A DNA stretch of 64,000 bases from Mesorhizobium sp. (GCF_017306545.1 NZ_JAFKID010000005.1:198317-262316), one strand, 5' to 3'. Shown: positions 44,252 to 53,631, counted from the stretch's first letter. The notes: generated by a model not told the origin, from the sequence alone. Made by a program: numbers and translations.

Positions 44252-45628
44252 TCAGCGGCGCAGGTCCGCCGCCGCCAGATCGAGCGCCTTGACGATGCGT
44301 TCGCAAGCCATGTCGATGGTGTCGCGCGTCCAGATCAGCGGCGGCGACAGGATCATCGTGTCGCCGGTGGCGCGCATCATCATGCCGTTGGCGATGGCAT
44401 GGTCGCGCACGACGACGGCCGCGCTCCCCGACGGCGCGAAACGCTCCTTCGTGCCCTTGTCCTTGACGATCTCGATCGCCCCCATCAGGCCGAAGGAGCG
44501 CACCTCGCCGACCAGCGGGTGATCGGCGATGCGTTCCCCGAGCGCATGCGCGAAATAGGGACCGGTGTCGCTTTTCACCCGCTCCACCAAGCCCTCGCGT
44601 TCGATGATGCCGACATTGGCAAGCGCCACCGCGCAAGCCACGGGATGGCCCGAATAGGTGTAGCCGTGGTGGAACTCGCCGCCCTTTTCGACCAATGTCC
44701 GGGCGATGCGGTCGCCGACGAGCAGCGCCGACAGCGGCTGGTAGCCGGACGTCAGCGCCTTGGCCGTGGTGATGGTGTCGGGCGAAATGCCAAACGATTG
44801 CGCCGCGAACCATTCGCCGGTGCGGCCGTAGCCGGTGATGACCTCGTCCAGCATCAAAAGCACGTCGTATTTGCGGCAGATGCGCTCGACTTCCGGCCAG
44901 TAGCTCGTCGGCGGGATTTTCACCCCGCTCGCCCCCATGATCGGCTCGCCGATGAAGGCGGCAACCTTGTTGGCCCCGGCCTCCAGAATGGCGTCCTCGA
45001 CGGCCTTGGCCGCGCGCAGGCCGAAATCGTGGTCGCTCTCGCCGGGCAGCGCCAGTTCGTAGGCATAGGGCATCATCACGTGCACGATGTTGGGCACCGC
45101 GCCGCCGAGCTGCTGGTGCATGGACTCCATGCCGCCCAGCGAGGTGCCGGCGATGGTCGAGCCATGGTAGGCATTCTTGCGCGAGATGATGCGGTTCTTT
45201 TCCGGCTTGCCTTCCAGCGCCCAGTAATGGCGCACCAGCCTGACCGCCGTGTCGTTGGCCTCCGAGCCGGACGAGCCGTAAAAGACCTGGCTGATGCCTT
45301 CCGGGGCGATCTCGACCAGCTTTTGCGCCAGCAGCACCGGCGTCGGCGTCGAGCATTTGAAGAAGGAATTGTAGTAGGGCAACTCCTTCATCTGCTTGTA
45401 GGCGGCGTCCGCCAACTCGTCGCGGCCGTAGCCGACGGCGACGCACCACAGGCCGGCCATGCCGTCGAGCAGTTCGTTGCCTTCCGAATCGTAGATATAC
45501 GGCCCGTTTGCGCGGGTAATGATGCGCGAGCCCGCCTGCCGCAGTTCCTTGTGGTCGGTGAACGGATGCAGATGGTGCGATGCGTCGATCTGCTGAAGCT
45601 GCTTCAGCGAATAGTTCTGATAGCTCAT
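44252..45628 (-). CDS. Class III omega-aminotransferase
   Basis: A 458-residue PLP enzyme of the aspartate aminotransferase family III. The PLP lysine is in TTAKALTSGYQPLSA, preceded by LLMLDEVITGYGRTGEW, and the cofactor phosphate site is FYGSSGSEANDTAVRLV. It resembles putrescine, beta-alanine or taurine:pyruvate transaminases that use terminal amino groups. Substrate specificity is not decidable from sequence. Its position next to the methylamine-type gene group suggests a role in amine use, but that is inference. Confidence 0.85.
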   Translation of the reverse strand: MSYQNYSLKQLQQIDASHHLHPFTDHKELRQAGSRIITRANGPYIYDSEGNELLDGMAGLWCVAVGYGRDELADAAYKQMKELPYYNSFFKCSTPTPVLLAQKLVEIAPEGISQVFYGSSGSEANDTAVRLVRHYWALEGKPEKNRIISRKNAYHGSTIAGTSLGGMESMHQQLGGAVPNIVHVMMPYAYELALPGESDHDFGLRAAKAVEDAILEAGANKVAAFIGEPIMGASGVKIPPTSYWPEVERICRKYDVLLMLDEVITGYGRTGEWFAAQSFGISPDTITTAKALTSGYQPLSALLVGDRIARTLVEKGGEFHHGYTYSGHPVACAVALANVGIIEREGLVERVKSDTGPYFAHALGERIADHPLVGEVRSFGLMGAIEIVKDKGTKERFAPSGSAAVVVRDHAIANGMMMRATGDTMILSPPLIWTRDTIDMACERIVKALDLAAADLRR

Positions 45629-45679
45629 GAGCTTGATCTTTCCTGTTGAATCGGCCCGGCCATGCGGCCGGCGTGGATT

Positions 45680-45880
45680 TCAGGAAAGCGGGGGCGGCGA
45701 ATAACCGATGCGGGCGCACAGCCTGAGCAGTTCGGCATGGCGCGTGCGCCGGGAAGGCGTCGCGGCCGCAAGGCAGCCGGCGACAAGCCACATGCCGGCC
45801 ATAGCCGTGCCCGCAGCCGCGCCATTGCCGCTTTTCGTGCCGGACTGGCGATTGACGCCTATCGTACCCACTCCTTGCAT
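45680..45880 (-). CDS. Possible 66-residue protein overlapping the secreted hypothetical gene
   Basis: The frame starts with an ATG 22 bases inside the end of the upstream gene and contains a short hydrophobic stretch (AGMWLVAGCLAAA) with a charged tail. AAGGAG occurs downstream of the start, not upstream, so initiation is doubtful. The remaining gap to the aminotransferase holds nothing else recognisable. Confidence 0.22.
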   Translation of the reverse strand: MQGVGTIGVNRQSGTKSGNGAAAGTAMAGMWLVAGCLAAATPSRRTRHAELLRLCARIGYSPPPLS

Positions 45881-46212
45881 TGCGCCTCTTCGGTCGTGCC
45901 GAATATCTTCACGTAGTCGGCAAGGTCCGTCTCTGTATGGCCCCATTTGCCGCTCGCGCCGGCTTTCTCCGACGCATCGCCGCGCGCTGGGTCGCTTGGT
46001 GCCGGCAACGTCGCGATCGCTTCCTGCAAATGACCGCTCGCCGTGTCCGCCTGCCCCGCATCGACAAACCCCCGCGCCACACAATAGCGCAAAAGGCCGA
46101 TCTGGTTGCGATAGGCATAGTAGGGATCCGTATCGTCCTGTGCAAAAGCGCCGGATACTCCCGCCGCCGTCGCCAACCCGGCCAGGGCCGCCGTTGTCAC
46201 GTTCCCGCGCAT
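45859..46212 (-). CDS. Secreted hypothetical protein, 117 residues
   Basis: A small protein with a clear signal peptide (residues 1-23, ending SGAFAQ). The mature part is acidic (DDTDPYYAYRNQIGLLRYCVARGFVDAGQ) and has two cysteines, one near the middle (RYCVARG) and one near the C-terminus (EAQCKEW), that may form a disulfide. I do not recognise the family. It is divergent from the first MttB-type gene across 184 bases, so the two could share regulation. Confidence 0.65.
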   Translation of the reverse strand: MRGNVTTAALAGLATAAGVSGAFAQDDTDPYYAYRNQIGLLRYCVARGFVDAGQADTASGHLQEAIATLPAPSDPARGDASEKAGASGKWGHTETDLADYVKIFGTTEEAQCKEWVR

Positions 46213-46396
46213 GTGCCTCTTCTGCTCCCCGTTTTGATGTTGGCCGATCGTCGGGCCAGTTTCAAGCGGTTGCCGAAACCGGCAGGGCTGCTCGCCGGCA
46301 TGTCGTTTTGCTGGTTCTCCTGGTCGCCGCATCCGCAATGACGGTGGGAGCGACGGTCCATTATCCCGCCGCATCGTCGTACACCGTGAGATCGCC

Positions 46397-47974
46397 ATGA
46401 CAGCCGCGCCGCCACCCGCCGAAACCACCTCTGTTCCGGACCACGTCCGACGCGGCGGACGGGCGGGCAAACGGGCGGGCGCGGGAGCGGCGTTCGAGCA
46501 ACCGCCGTTCCGCCAGTTGAAAAACCCGCTGCCGCCGACGCGGCTGATTTCCGAGGACGAGCTGGAATCCATCCATCTCGCTTCGCTGCGCGTATTGAAG
46601 GAAATCGGCGTCGACGTGCTGCATGCGGAAGCCCGCCGCATCATGAAAGCGCACGGCGCCGATGTCCGCGACGGCACCGAGCGGGTGCGCTTCGACGCCG
46701 ACATGATCCTCGACCTGGTCGCCAACTGCCCGGCCGAGTTCACCATCCATGCCCGCAACCCGGCGCATAACGTGCGCTTCGGCGGCAACAACGTCGTCTT
46801 CGCGCAGGTCGCGTCCGCGCCGAACTGTTCCGACCTCGACCGTGGCCGCCGCCCCGGCAACCAGGCGGATTACCGCAATTTCCTGAAACTGGCGCAGATG
46901 CACAACATCATCCACGCGACCGGCGGCTACCCCGTCGAGCCGGTGGACATCCACCCCTCGATCCGCCACCTCGAATGCATCCGCGACCTCGCCACGCTGA
47001 CCGACAAGGTCTTCCACATCTATTCGCTGGGCAGGGAGCGCAATGTCGACGGCATCGAGATCGCCCGCATCGCCCGCGGCATTTCGCGCGAACAGCTGGA
47101 GCGCGAACCTTCCGTCTTCACCATCATCAACACCAATTCGCCGCTGAAGCTGGATGTGCCGATGATGGAAGGCATCATCCAGATGGCCTCGGCCGGCCAG
47201 GTCGTGGTGGTGACGCCCTTCACGCTGTCGGGCGCCATGGCGCCGGTCACGGTCGCCGGCGCGCTGGTGCAGCAGAACGCCGAGGCGCTGGCCGGCATCG
47301 CCTTCACCCAGATGGTGCGGAAGGGCGCGCCGGTCGGCTACGGCGGATTCACCTCCAATGTCGACATGAAATCCGGCGCGCCGGCCTTCGGCACGCCCGA
47401 ATACATGAAGGCGCAATTGGTCGGCGGCCAGCTCGCGCGGCGCTACAAGATCCCCTACCGCACCTCCAACACCTGCGCGGCCAACGCGGTCGATGCGCAG
47501 GCGGCCTACGAAAGCGTCTTCTCGTTGTGGGGCGCGATCCAGGGCGGCGGCAATTTCCTCATGCACGGCGCCGGCTGGCTGGAAGGTGGCCTCAGGGCCT
47601 CGTACGAAAAGTTCATCCTCGACGTCGATCTGTTGCAGATGGTGCAGGAATTTCTGACACCGCTCGATCTTTCCGAAGACGCCCTGGCCATCGACGCCAT
47701 CCGCGACGTCGGTCCGGGAGGCCATTTCTTCGGCACGCCGCACACGCAAAGCCGATACAAGACGGCCTTCTATTCGCCCGTCCTCTCAGATTGGCGCAAC
47801 TTCGAAACCTGGACGGAAGCCGGGTCGCCGACAGCGGTCGACAAGGCGAACCGCGTCTGGAAAGACCGGCTCGCGAGCTACGAGGAGCCGCCCATGGACC
47901 CCGCCATCCGCGAGGAACTCAACGCATTCGTGGACAGGCGTATCGCCGAAGGCGGCGCCCCGACGGATTTTTGA
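46397..47974 (+). CDS. MttB-superfamily corrinoid-dependent methyltransferase, non-pyrrolysine (copy 1)
   Basis: A 525-residue TIM-barrel methyltransferase of the trimethylamine methyltransferase superfamily. Segments such as ISEDELESIHLASLRVLKEIGVDVLH, FGGNNVVFAQVASAP, PFTLSGAMAPVTVAGALVQQ and GGGNFLMHGAGWLEGGL are family hallmarks. There is no in-frame amber codon, so it belongs to the non-pyrrolysine group, which demethylates quaternary amines such as glycine betaine, proline betaine or carnitine by moving a methyl to a corrinoid protein. The N-terminal 35 residues are basic and glycine-rich (RRGGRAGKRAGAGA). It is 77 bases upstream of the dimethylglycine-dehydrogenase-like gene on the same strand, probably in one operon. 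Substrate unknown. Confidence 0.87.
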   Translation: MTAAPPPAETTSVPDHVRRGGRAGKRAGAGAAFEQPPFRQLKNPLPPTRLISEDELESIHLASLRVLKEIGVDVLHAEARRIMKAHGADVRDGTERVRFDADMILDLVANCPAEFTIHARNPAHNVRFGGNNVVFAQVASAPNCSDLDRGRRPGNQADYRNFLKLAQMHNIIHATGGYPVEPVDIHPSIRHLECIRDLATLTDKVFHIYSLGRERNVDGIEIARIARGISREQLEREPSVFTIINTNSPLKLDVPMMEGIIQMASAGQVVVVTPFTLSGAMAPVTVAGALVQQNAEALAGIAFTQMVRKGAPVGYGGFTSNVDMKSGAPAFGTPEYMKAQLVGGQLARRYKIPYRTSNTCAANAVDAQAAYESVFSLWGAIQGGGNFLMHGAGWLEGGLRASYEKFILDVDLLQMVQEFLTPLDLSEDALAIDAIRDVGPGGHFFGTPHTQSRYKTAFYSPVLSDWRNFETWTEAGSPTAVDKANRVWKDRLASYEEPPMDPAIREELNAFVDRRIAEGGAPTDF

Positions 47975-48051
47975 GGGATCGCCCTTCTGGCCCCCAACCG
48001 GAGGGCCTGCCCCCAAGCCGATTCGAATCCTGAAAACATGAGAACATCTCC

Positions 48052-50637
48052 ATGAAATCCCACGCAAAAGCGATTGTCATCGGCGGCGGCGTCGTCGGCT
48101 GTTCGGTGCTTTATCATCTAGCCCGCGCCGGCTGGACCGACGTCATGCTGATCGAGCGGTCGGAACTCACTTCCGGTTCGTCCTGGCATGCGGCCGGCGG
48201 CTTCCACACGCTGAACGGCGACCCCAACGTCGCCAAGCTGCAAGCTTATACGGTCCAGCTCTACAAGGAACTGGAGGAGCTTTCCGGCCAGTCCTGCTCG
48301 CTGCACCTGACCGGCGGCGTCATGCTGGCCGACAGCCCGGAGCGTATGGACTTCCTGCGGCTGGCCCACGCCAAGGGCCGCTATCTCGGCATGGACACCG
48401 AACTCATCACGCCTTCCGAAGCCAAGGCGATGTTCCCGCTGATGGACGAGAAGCATTTCGTCGGCGCCATGTGGGACCCGGTGGAAGGCCATCTCGACCC
48501 GTCCGGCACCACGCACGCCTACGCCAAGGCGGCGCGCAAGCTGGGCGCCGAGATCGTGCTGCGCAACCGCGTCGTGGAGTTGACGCAGGAGCCGGACGGC
48601 ACCTGGAACGTCGTCACCGAACAGGGCACGGTGAAGGCCGAGCATGTGGTGAACTGCGGCGGCCTGTGGGCGCGCGAGGTCGGCCGCATGGTCGGCGTGG
48701 AACTGCCGCTGCTGGCCATGGAGCACATGTACCTGCTCACCGAACCGATGCCCGAAGTGGAAGCCTTCAACAAGGAAACCGGCCGCGAGATGGTCGGCGT
48801 GCTCGACTTCAAGGGCGAGATCTACACGCGCCAGGAGCGCAACGGCGTGCTGCTCGGCACCTACGAGAAGGCCTGCAAGCCGTGGTCGCCGGTCAACACG
48901 CCCTGGGATTTCGGCCACGAACTGCTGATTCCCGACCTCGACCGCATCGCACCCTCGCTGGAAGTCGGCTTCCGCCATTTCCCCGGCATCGCCAATGCCG
49001 GCATCAAGCAGGTCATCAACGGCCCCTTCACCTTCGCGCCGGACGGCAACCCGCTCGTCGGGCCGGTACAGGGCCTGACCAACTTCTGGTGCGCCTGCGC
49101 CGTCATGGCCGGTTTTTCGCAAGGCGGCGGCGTGGGCTTAGCACTCTCCAACTGGATGGTGAACGGCGATCCGGGCTTCGACGTGTGGGGCATGGACGTC
49201 GCCCGCTGGGGCGAATGGGCGAGCCTGCGCTACACCAATGCCAAGGTTCGCGAGAACTATTCGCGCCGCTTCTCCATCCGCTTCCCCAACGAGGAACTGC
49301 CGGCCGCCCGCCCCGCGCAGACGACGCCGCTCTACGACACGATGGTCGCGCAGAACGCCGTGATGGGCGACAGTTGGGGGCTGGAGACGCCGCTGTGGTT
49401 CGCCCCGAAAGGCAGCGAACCGAAGGACATCGTCTCCTTCCGCCGCTCCAACGACTTTGGCCCGATCGGCGAGGAAGTGCGCGCCGTGCGGACGAGCGTC
49501 GGCGTCACCGAGATCGCCAACTTCGCCAAATACGAGGTGACGGGACCCGGTGCGGAAGCCTTCCTCAACCGGTTGATGACCAACCGAATGGCGAAGGTCG
49601 GCCGCATCGTGCTCACCCCGATGCTCAACGAGTTCGGCAAGCTGATCGGCGATTTCACCATCGCCCACGCCGGCGAAGAGCGCTTCATGATCTGGGGCTC
49701 TTCGGCGGCGCAGAAGTATCACATGCGCTGGTTTGAAAAACACCTGCCGAAGGACGGTTCCGTTCGCATCCACCGTTTCGACATGACGCTTGTCGGCCTC
49801 TCCATCGCCGGGCCGAAGGCGCAGGCGCTGTTGCAGAAACTGGTGGACGTGGACGTATCCACCAAAGCTTTCCGCTTCATGGACTTCCGTGAGATGGCGG
49901 TCGGCGGCGCGCCCTGCATGGTCAACCGCGTTACCTACACCGGCGATCTCGGCTACGAGATCTGGATGCAGCCGGCCTATCAGCGCCTCGTCTATCACGC
50001 GATCAAGGAGGCGGGCGCCGAGTTCGGCATCGTCGATTTCGGTATGCGGGCCCTGCTCTCCATGCGACTGGAAAAGAACTTCCCGACATGGTTCCGCGAG
50101 CTTCGGCCGATCTACGGACCGTTCGAGGGCGGCATGGACCGCTTCATCAGGCTGGAGAAGAACGACTTCATCGGCCGCGACGCCGCCGCGAAGGAACTGG
50201 AGGCCCTGAAATCCGGGGAATCGCCGAAGCTGAAGCGCGTCTCCTTCGTGGTCGATGCGCTGGATGCCGACGTGATGGGCGACGAGCCCATCTGGGCGAA
50301 AGTCTCGACCGACTACGGCACGGTGGAGAAGCCGCACGGCTACGGCGCCCCGCGCTTCGACGTCAAGGGCAAGGAAATCCGCGTCTCGGCGGCGGACGAA
50401 GGCGCCTCCTCCATCCGCGGCATCGTCGACGGCGACTGGCGGGTGGTCGGCTGGGTGACGTCGGGCGGTTATGCGCACACCGTCCAGAAATCCATGGCGC
50501 AGGGCTACGTGCCGGCCGCCCTCGCCGACAACGAGAGCGACGGCGTATTCGAGATCGAAATCCTCGGCCAGCGCCGCCCGGCGCGGATCAACCTCCAACC
50601 GCTGTTCGATCCGGCCGGCGAGAAGATGCGGGGTTAG
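48052..50637 (+). CDS. FAD-dependent dimethylglycine/sarcosine dehydrogenase-GcvT fusion
   Basis: An 861-residue fusion. Residues about 1-380 are an FAD-dependent oxidoreductase with VIGGGVVGCSVLYHL at 9-23 and SSWHAAGG, whose His46 corresponds to the covalent flavin site of dimethylglycine dehydrogenase. A linker domain follows (to about 440), then a GcvT-like folate-binding aminomethyltransferase domain (about 445-855) with FAKYEVTGPGAEAFLNRLM and TYTGDLGYEIWM. It would oxidise an N-methyl group and hand the carbon to tetrahydrofolate. Dimethylglycine or sarcosine are likely, other N-methyl compounds possible. Its stop overlaps the convergent gene by four bases. Confidence 0.88.
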   Translation: MKSHAKAIVIGGGVVGCSVLYHLARAGWTDVMLIERSELTSGSSWHAAGGFHTLNGDPNVAKLQAYTVQLYKELEELSGQSCSLHLTGGVMLADSPERMDFLRLAHAKGRYLGMDTELITPSEAKAMFPLMDEKHFVGAMWDPVEGHLDPSGTTHAYAKAARKLGAEIVLRNRVVELTQEPDGTWNVVTEQGTVKAEHVVNCGGLWAREVGRMVGVELPLLAMEHMYLLTEPMPEVEAFNKETGREMVGVLDFKGEIYTRQERNGVLLGTYEKACKPWSPVNTPWDFGHELLIPDLDRIAPSLEVGFRHFPGIANAGIKQVINGPFTFAPDGNPLVGPVQGLTNFWCACAVMAGFSQGGGVGLALSNWMVNGDPGFDVWGMDVARWGEWASLRYTNAKVRENYSRRFSIRFPNEELPAARPAQTTPLYDTMVAQNAVMGDSWGLETPLWFAPKGSEPKDIVSFRRSNDFGPIGEEVRAVRTSVGVTEIANFAKYEVTGPGAEAFLNRLMTNRMAKVGRIVLTPMLNEFGKLIGDFTIAHAGEERFMIWGSSAAQKYHMRWFEKHLPKDGSVRIHRFDMTLVGLSIAGPKAQALLQKLVDVDVSTKAFRFMDFREMAVGGAPCMVNRVTYTGDLGYEIWMQPAYQRLVYHAIKEAGAEFGIVDFGMRALLSMRLEKNFPTWFRELRPIYGPFEGGMDRFIRLEKNDFIGRDAAAKELEALKSGESPKLKRVSFVVDALDADVMGDEPIWAKVSTDYGTVEKPHGYGAPRFDVKGKEIRVSAADEGASSIRGIVDGDWRVVGWVTSGGYAHTVQKSMAQGYVPAALADNESDGVFEIEILGQRRPARINLQPLFDPAGEKMRG

Positions 50638-51383
50638 GCTGAGGCGAGCATACCGGTTTCGGTCGCCGCCTCACGCAATGCGGCGACCGTCTCCGCCGGC
50701 AATTTCCGGGCGCAGATGTAGGGCAACCCCCTGCGCCTGCCGGTCCAGCCGACGACGGCAAGTTCCTGCGCCGCCGGCTCAAAGCGTTGCGCCATCGTCC
50801 AGCTTCGGCAGTCGATGGCGGCCACGTCCGCCCTGCCCTCGGCAACGGCAACGATCGACGCGCGATGACCGCCGCTGACGACGCGCTCGGAAAAGATGCC
50901 GATACCTTCGCCCATCGCTTCCAGATCGCCGGTCAGGGCGAGGATGCCCGACATCGAATCGGCGCCGTTGAAGGCAAAGCGCTTGCCGCGCAGGAGATCG
51001 GAGAGAAGGGCCGCGCGGCCATCGTCAGGCGCCGACAGGCCGGCATGTGGCCTCTCATTTCGCCGCATCACCACCGCGCTCGAATAAAGCTCGCCCTCTC
51101 CGCCCTCGAAGGCCGAATAATCCGGCTGGCCGATCACCTGCACATGCGCCGCAAGCCCCTGTCCCATCGGTCCCCAGCATGTCTGCGCGAACAGCAGCGC
51201 CGGATCGCGCCACAGCGCCGCAGGCTCTAACCCGCCGTCCGGCCTATTGGCTCGCGTCAACTCTTCCGGCGCATCCACGCCGCGCCGGCGCAGGGCATCC
51301 CGCAGCCGCGCCCATTGCGCATCGACCTCGGCGCGGACTTCCGGCCAATCGTACATCGGCAAGGCGGCGATGAAGGTGCTCAT
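50634..51383 (-). CDS. PhnD-like binding protein without signal peptide
   Basis: A 249-residue protein of the phosphate/phosphite/phosphonate-binding family (PhnD/SsuA/TauA fold). FAQTCWGPMGQGLAAHVQVIG, SSAVVMRRNE and FNGADSMSGILAL form the ligand cleft pattern. No signal peptide is present at its N-terminus (MSTFIAALPMYDWPEVRAE), so it is probably cytoplasmic and not a normal transport partner; no permease or ATPase is near. It may act as a sensor or ligand carrier. It overlaps the dehydrogenase-GcvT stop by four bases and is convergent with it. Confidence 0.75.
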   Translation of the reverse strand: MSTFIAALPMYDWPEVRAEVDAQWARLRDALRRRGVDAPEELTRANRPDGGLEPAALWRDPALLFAQTCWGPMGQGLAAHVQVIGQPDYSAFEGGEGELYSSAVVMRRNERPHAGLSAPDDGRAALLSDLLRGKRFAFNGADSMSGILALTGDLEAMGEGIGIFSERVVSGGHRASIVAVAEGRADVAAIDCRSWTMAQRFEPAAQELAVVGWTGRRRGLPYICARKLPAETVAALREAATETGMLASA

Positions 51384-51516
51384 GCTGGTATTTCAGCGAT
51401 CCGGAAGCAATCGGCAACAATGTTCGAGGCAGGCCACCCCTCGACGGCGGCCTCCAATGATCGGGGCCTGAAAATCTGGTTGGAAGCTTCCCTCAGGGCC
51501 TTCGGCCTGACGTCTC

Positions 51517-52527
51517 TCACTCTTTCGGCGGCTCGGCCGGAACCGGCGCCGTGCCCAGCCCGCCGACATTGCGCGCCCGCAGGCGCGGCTGGAACGCCCT
51601 GCCCGGCTCTGGCTGGCGCCGCAGCGCCGGATGCACCACCGGCTCCTTCGCCTTGAAGGCATAGGCTTTCACCAGGGCCAGATAGTTCGGATAGGCGTAG
51701 CCGTTGTTGGCTTTCAGCCATGTTTCGCGGTCGTCGCGGAACAGCTTCGGCAGGCTGTACCACGCCACGGCCGGCTTCTTGTGGTGGACGAAGTGCAGGT
51801 TGTTGTTGAGGAACAGCAGCGACAGCGGCGAGCGCTCGACGATGATGGTACGCCCCTCCGGGTGCTCCGACCACTGATGCTCGGCGAAGGTGCGGATGGC
51901 GATCAGCGATTGGCCGAACCACATCGGCACCAGCACGTAGAGCCACAGCGGCATGCCGAAGCCGTAGGCGACGACCGGCAGCACCATCGCCAGGCCGATG
52001 CCGTGCAGCAGCCAGGCCTTGCGGATCGCCCTGTCACCTGCCCCGGCCTGGCGGAAGTCGTCGATGAAAAAGCCGATCATCGACAACCACGGCCCGAGGA
52101 AAAAGCGCCCCGCCATGGTGTTGTTGACCTTGAGCAGCGCCTGCATCCAGCCCGGCAGGGCTTCGTGCATCCACAGCGCCTTGTAGTAGCTTTCGGGGTC
52201 GTCGAGCGGATCGGTCAGCCGTTCGTCGGCGTGATGACGCAGATGCAGCGTCTTGAAGCGACGGTAAGGCCACACCAGCCCGATCGGCAGGAAGACGAAG
52301 GCCTCGTTCACCAACGCATTGCGCGTCGGGTGCCCGTGCAGCACTTCATGGGTCAGGGAAGATTGCAGCGCGACGGTGAGCGTCAGCAGGATCAGCGAAA
52401 GGATCGGATAAGACGGCCACAGGAAGAAGCCAGCCACCAGCCACAGACCGTAGCAGACAACCGCAAGACCGACCGTCGGCCACTCGATTGCCGCTGTCCT
52501 TCCGGTTCTGCCTCGCCCGCGCGCCAT
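51517..52527 (-). CDS. Membrane fatty acid desaturase superfamily protein
   Basis: A 336-residue diiron membrane enzyme with the three histidine boxes: HEVLHGH (60-66), HLRHH (95-99) and HFVHH (245-249), plus AEHQWSEH (215-222), separated by four to five hydrophobic segments. Family members desaturate or hydroxylate acyl chains and other lipids; the substrate here is unknown. The ATG at 52527 has GAAGG upstream. The C-terminal 60 residues are basic and low-complexity. It is divergent from the XRE regulator, and operator-like repeats fill the gap, so it may be a direct target. Confidence 0.82.
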   Translation of the reverse strand: MARGRGRTGRTAAIEWPTVGLAVVCYGLWLVAGFFLWPSYPILSLILLTLTVALQSSLTHEVLHGHPTRNALVNEAFVFLPIGLVWPYRRFKTLHLRHHADERLTDPLDDPESYYKALWMHEALPGWMQALLKVNNTMAGRFFLGPWLSMIGFFIDDFRQAGAGDRAIRKAWLLHGIGLAMVLPVVAYGFGMPLWLYVLVPMWFGQSLIAIRTFAEHQWSEHPEGRTIIVERSPLSLLFLNNNLHFVHHKKPAVAWYSLPKLFRDDRETWLKANNGYAYPNYLALVKAYAFKAKEPVVHPALRRQPEPGRAFQPRLRARNVGGLGTAPVPAEPPKE

Positions 52528-52561
52528 GCCTTCACCATTTGCCGGAACCACGATTCGGCTC

Positions 52562-52630
52562 CTGACAGCATTGTGTCAGCAGAGGTCGGCAAATCGCAAC
52601 GCGACAATGCGCACAAACTGTTGCGATTGC
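52562..52630. promoter_or_regulatory. Inverted repeats in the desaturase-XRE divergent region
   Basis: Two elements lie here. CTGACA (52562-52567) and TGTCAG (52574-52579) form a perfect six-base inverted repeat 35 bases upstream of the desaturase. GCAAATCGCAAC (52589-52600) and GTTGCGATTGC (52620-52630) form a second, nearly perfect one with a single-base bulge. The latter contains the GCAAATCG core also seen at the mttB/corrinoid divergent promoter. The likely binder is the adjacent XRE protein; this is inference. Confidence 0.5.
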
Positions 52631-52720
52631 GCCGCTTGAGCATCAGATGTTACACTTAGTAAACAAATGGAAGGATTCATTTACCCGCAGTCAGGGAATA
52701 CGCCCTGCACCGGGCAAAAT

Positions 52721-52738
52721 TTTCCTTTGGCAGTGAGT
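52721..52738 (+). promoter_or_regulatory. 18-base motif shared with the mttB/corrinoid promoter
   Basis: TTTCCTTTGGCAGTGAGT ends nine bases before the XRE start codon. The stretch at 63295-63312 matches in 16 of 18 positions. As both lie just before genes of the presumed methyl-transfer group, they may be operators for the same regulator. Confidence 0.45.
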
Positions 52739-52746
52739 TCGGCCCG

Positions 52747-53601
52747 ATGGACAAGCGCGACCTCTCCACCCTCTTCCGCGAACGGCTGAAGCTGCTCCTG
52801 ACACGTTCCGATCTGAACCAGTCGGCCTTTGCCGCCGCCGTCGGCATCGACCGCTCGGCGCTGTCGCAACTTCTGTCGGGAACGTCCACCCGCCTGCCGC
52901 GTGCCGAAACGCTGCTGGCCATCGCCGCCGAATTCAAGGTATCGCTCGACTGGCTGCTCGGCCTGTCCCATGACGAAGGCGTCACCGGCGAGATTCGCGA
53001 AAGCCTGGAGATCGAGGAAGCCTCAGGCGGCTTCGACCGCACCCTTTTGGCGAAATGGCACGCCGAGGCGGTCGGCACCAAGATCCGCTACGTGCCCGCC
53101 GGCATCCCCGACCTTTTGCGCACCGAAGCGCTGGTCGATTACGAGGCCGGCATCTCCAATCGCAGCCGCGCCGCGCAGGCCGACGAAACGCAGTATCGCA
53201 TCGACTACAGCCGCCGTCCGGAAACGGACATGGAAGTGTGCATGCCGCGTCACACGCTGGAGATTTTCGCACGCGGGCTCGGCGTCTGGGACGGCTTCGC
53301 GCCGGAGGAGCGGCGCGCGCAGCTGCTGCATATGGCGGCGCTGCTGGACGATCTCTACCCCACCTTCCGCCTGTTCCTGTATGATGGGCGGATGCGCTAC
53401 TCGATCCCGTACACCATATTCGGGCCGTATCGGGCGGCTATCTATGTCGGCGACATGTATCTGGTGCTGAACGCCGCCGCCCCGATCCGCACGCTGACGG
53501 GCCATTTCGACCAGTTGATCCGCGCCGCCGAGATCAACGCCCACGAGGCCGCGGCTTTCACCCAGAGGCTGGCCGAGACGGTGGGCGCCGGCGCTGGTTG
53601 A
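52747..53601 (+). CDS. XRE-family helix-turn-helix regulator with a large C-terminal domain
   Basis: A 284-residue regulator. Residues about 5-75 are an XRE helix-turn-helix (LNQSAFAAAVGIDRSALSQLLSG then LPRAETLLAIAAEFKVSLDWLLG). The remaining 200 residues form a domain I do not recognise, with mixed helices and strands (IDYSRRPETDMEVCMPRHTLEIFARG, FRLFLYDGRMRYSIPYTIFGPYRAAIYVG) that may bind a ligand. It is divergent from the desaturase and 30 bases upstream of the DUF1989 gene on the same strand, so the two are likely co-transcribed. Repeats upstream suggest autoregulation. Confidence 0.83.
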   Translation: MDKRDLSTLFRERLKLLLTRSDLNQSAFAAAVGIDRSALSQLLSGTSTRLPRAETLLAIAAEFKVSLDWLLGLSHDEGVTGEIRESLEIEEASGGFDRTLLAKWHAEAVGTKIRYVPAGIPDLLRTEALVDYEAGISNRSRAAQADETQYRIDYSRRPETDMEVCMPRHTLEIFARGLGVWDGFAPEERRAQLLHMAALLDDLYPTFRLFLYDGRMRYSIPYTIFGPYRAAIYVGDMYLVLNAAAPIRTLTGHFDQLIRAAEINAHEAAAFTQRLAETVGAGAG

Positions 53602-53631
53602 GCAACCGCTTCGCAGCAAGGGAGACTTGCC

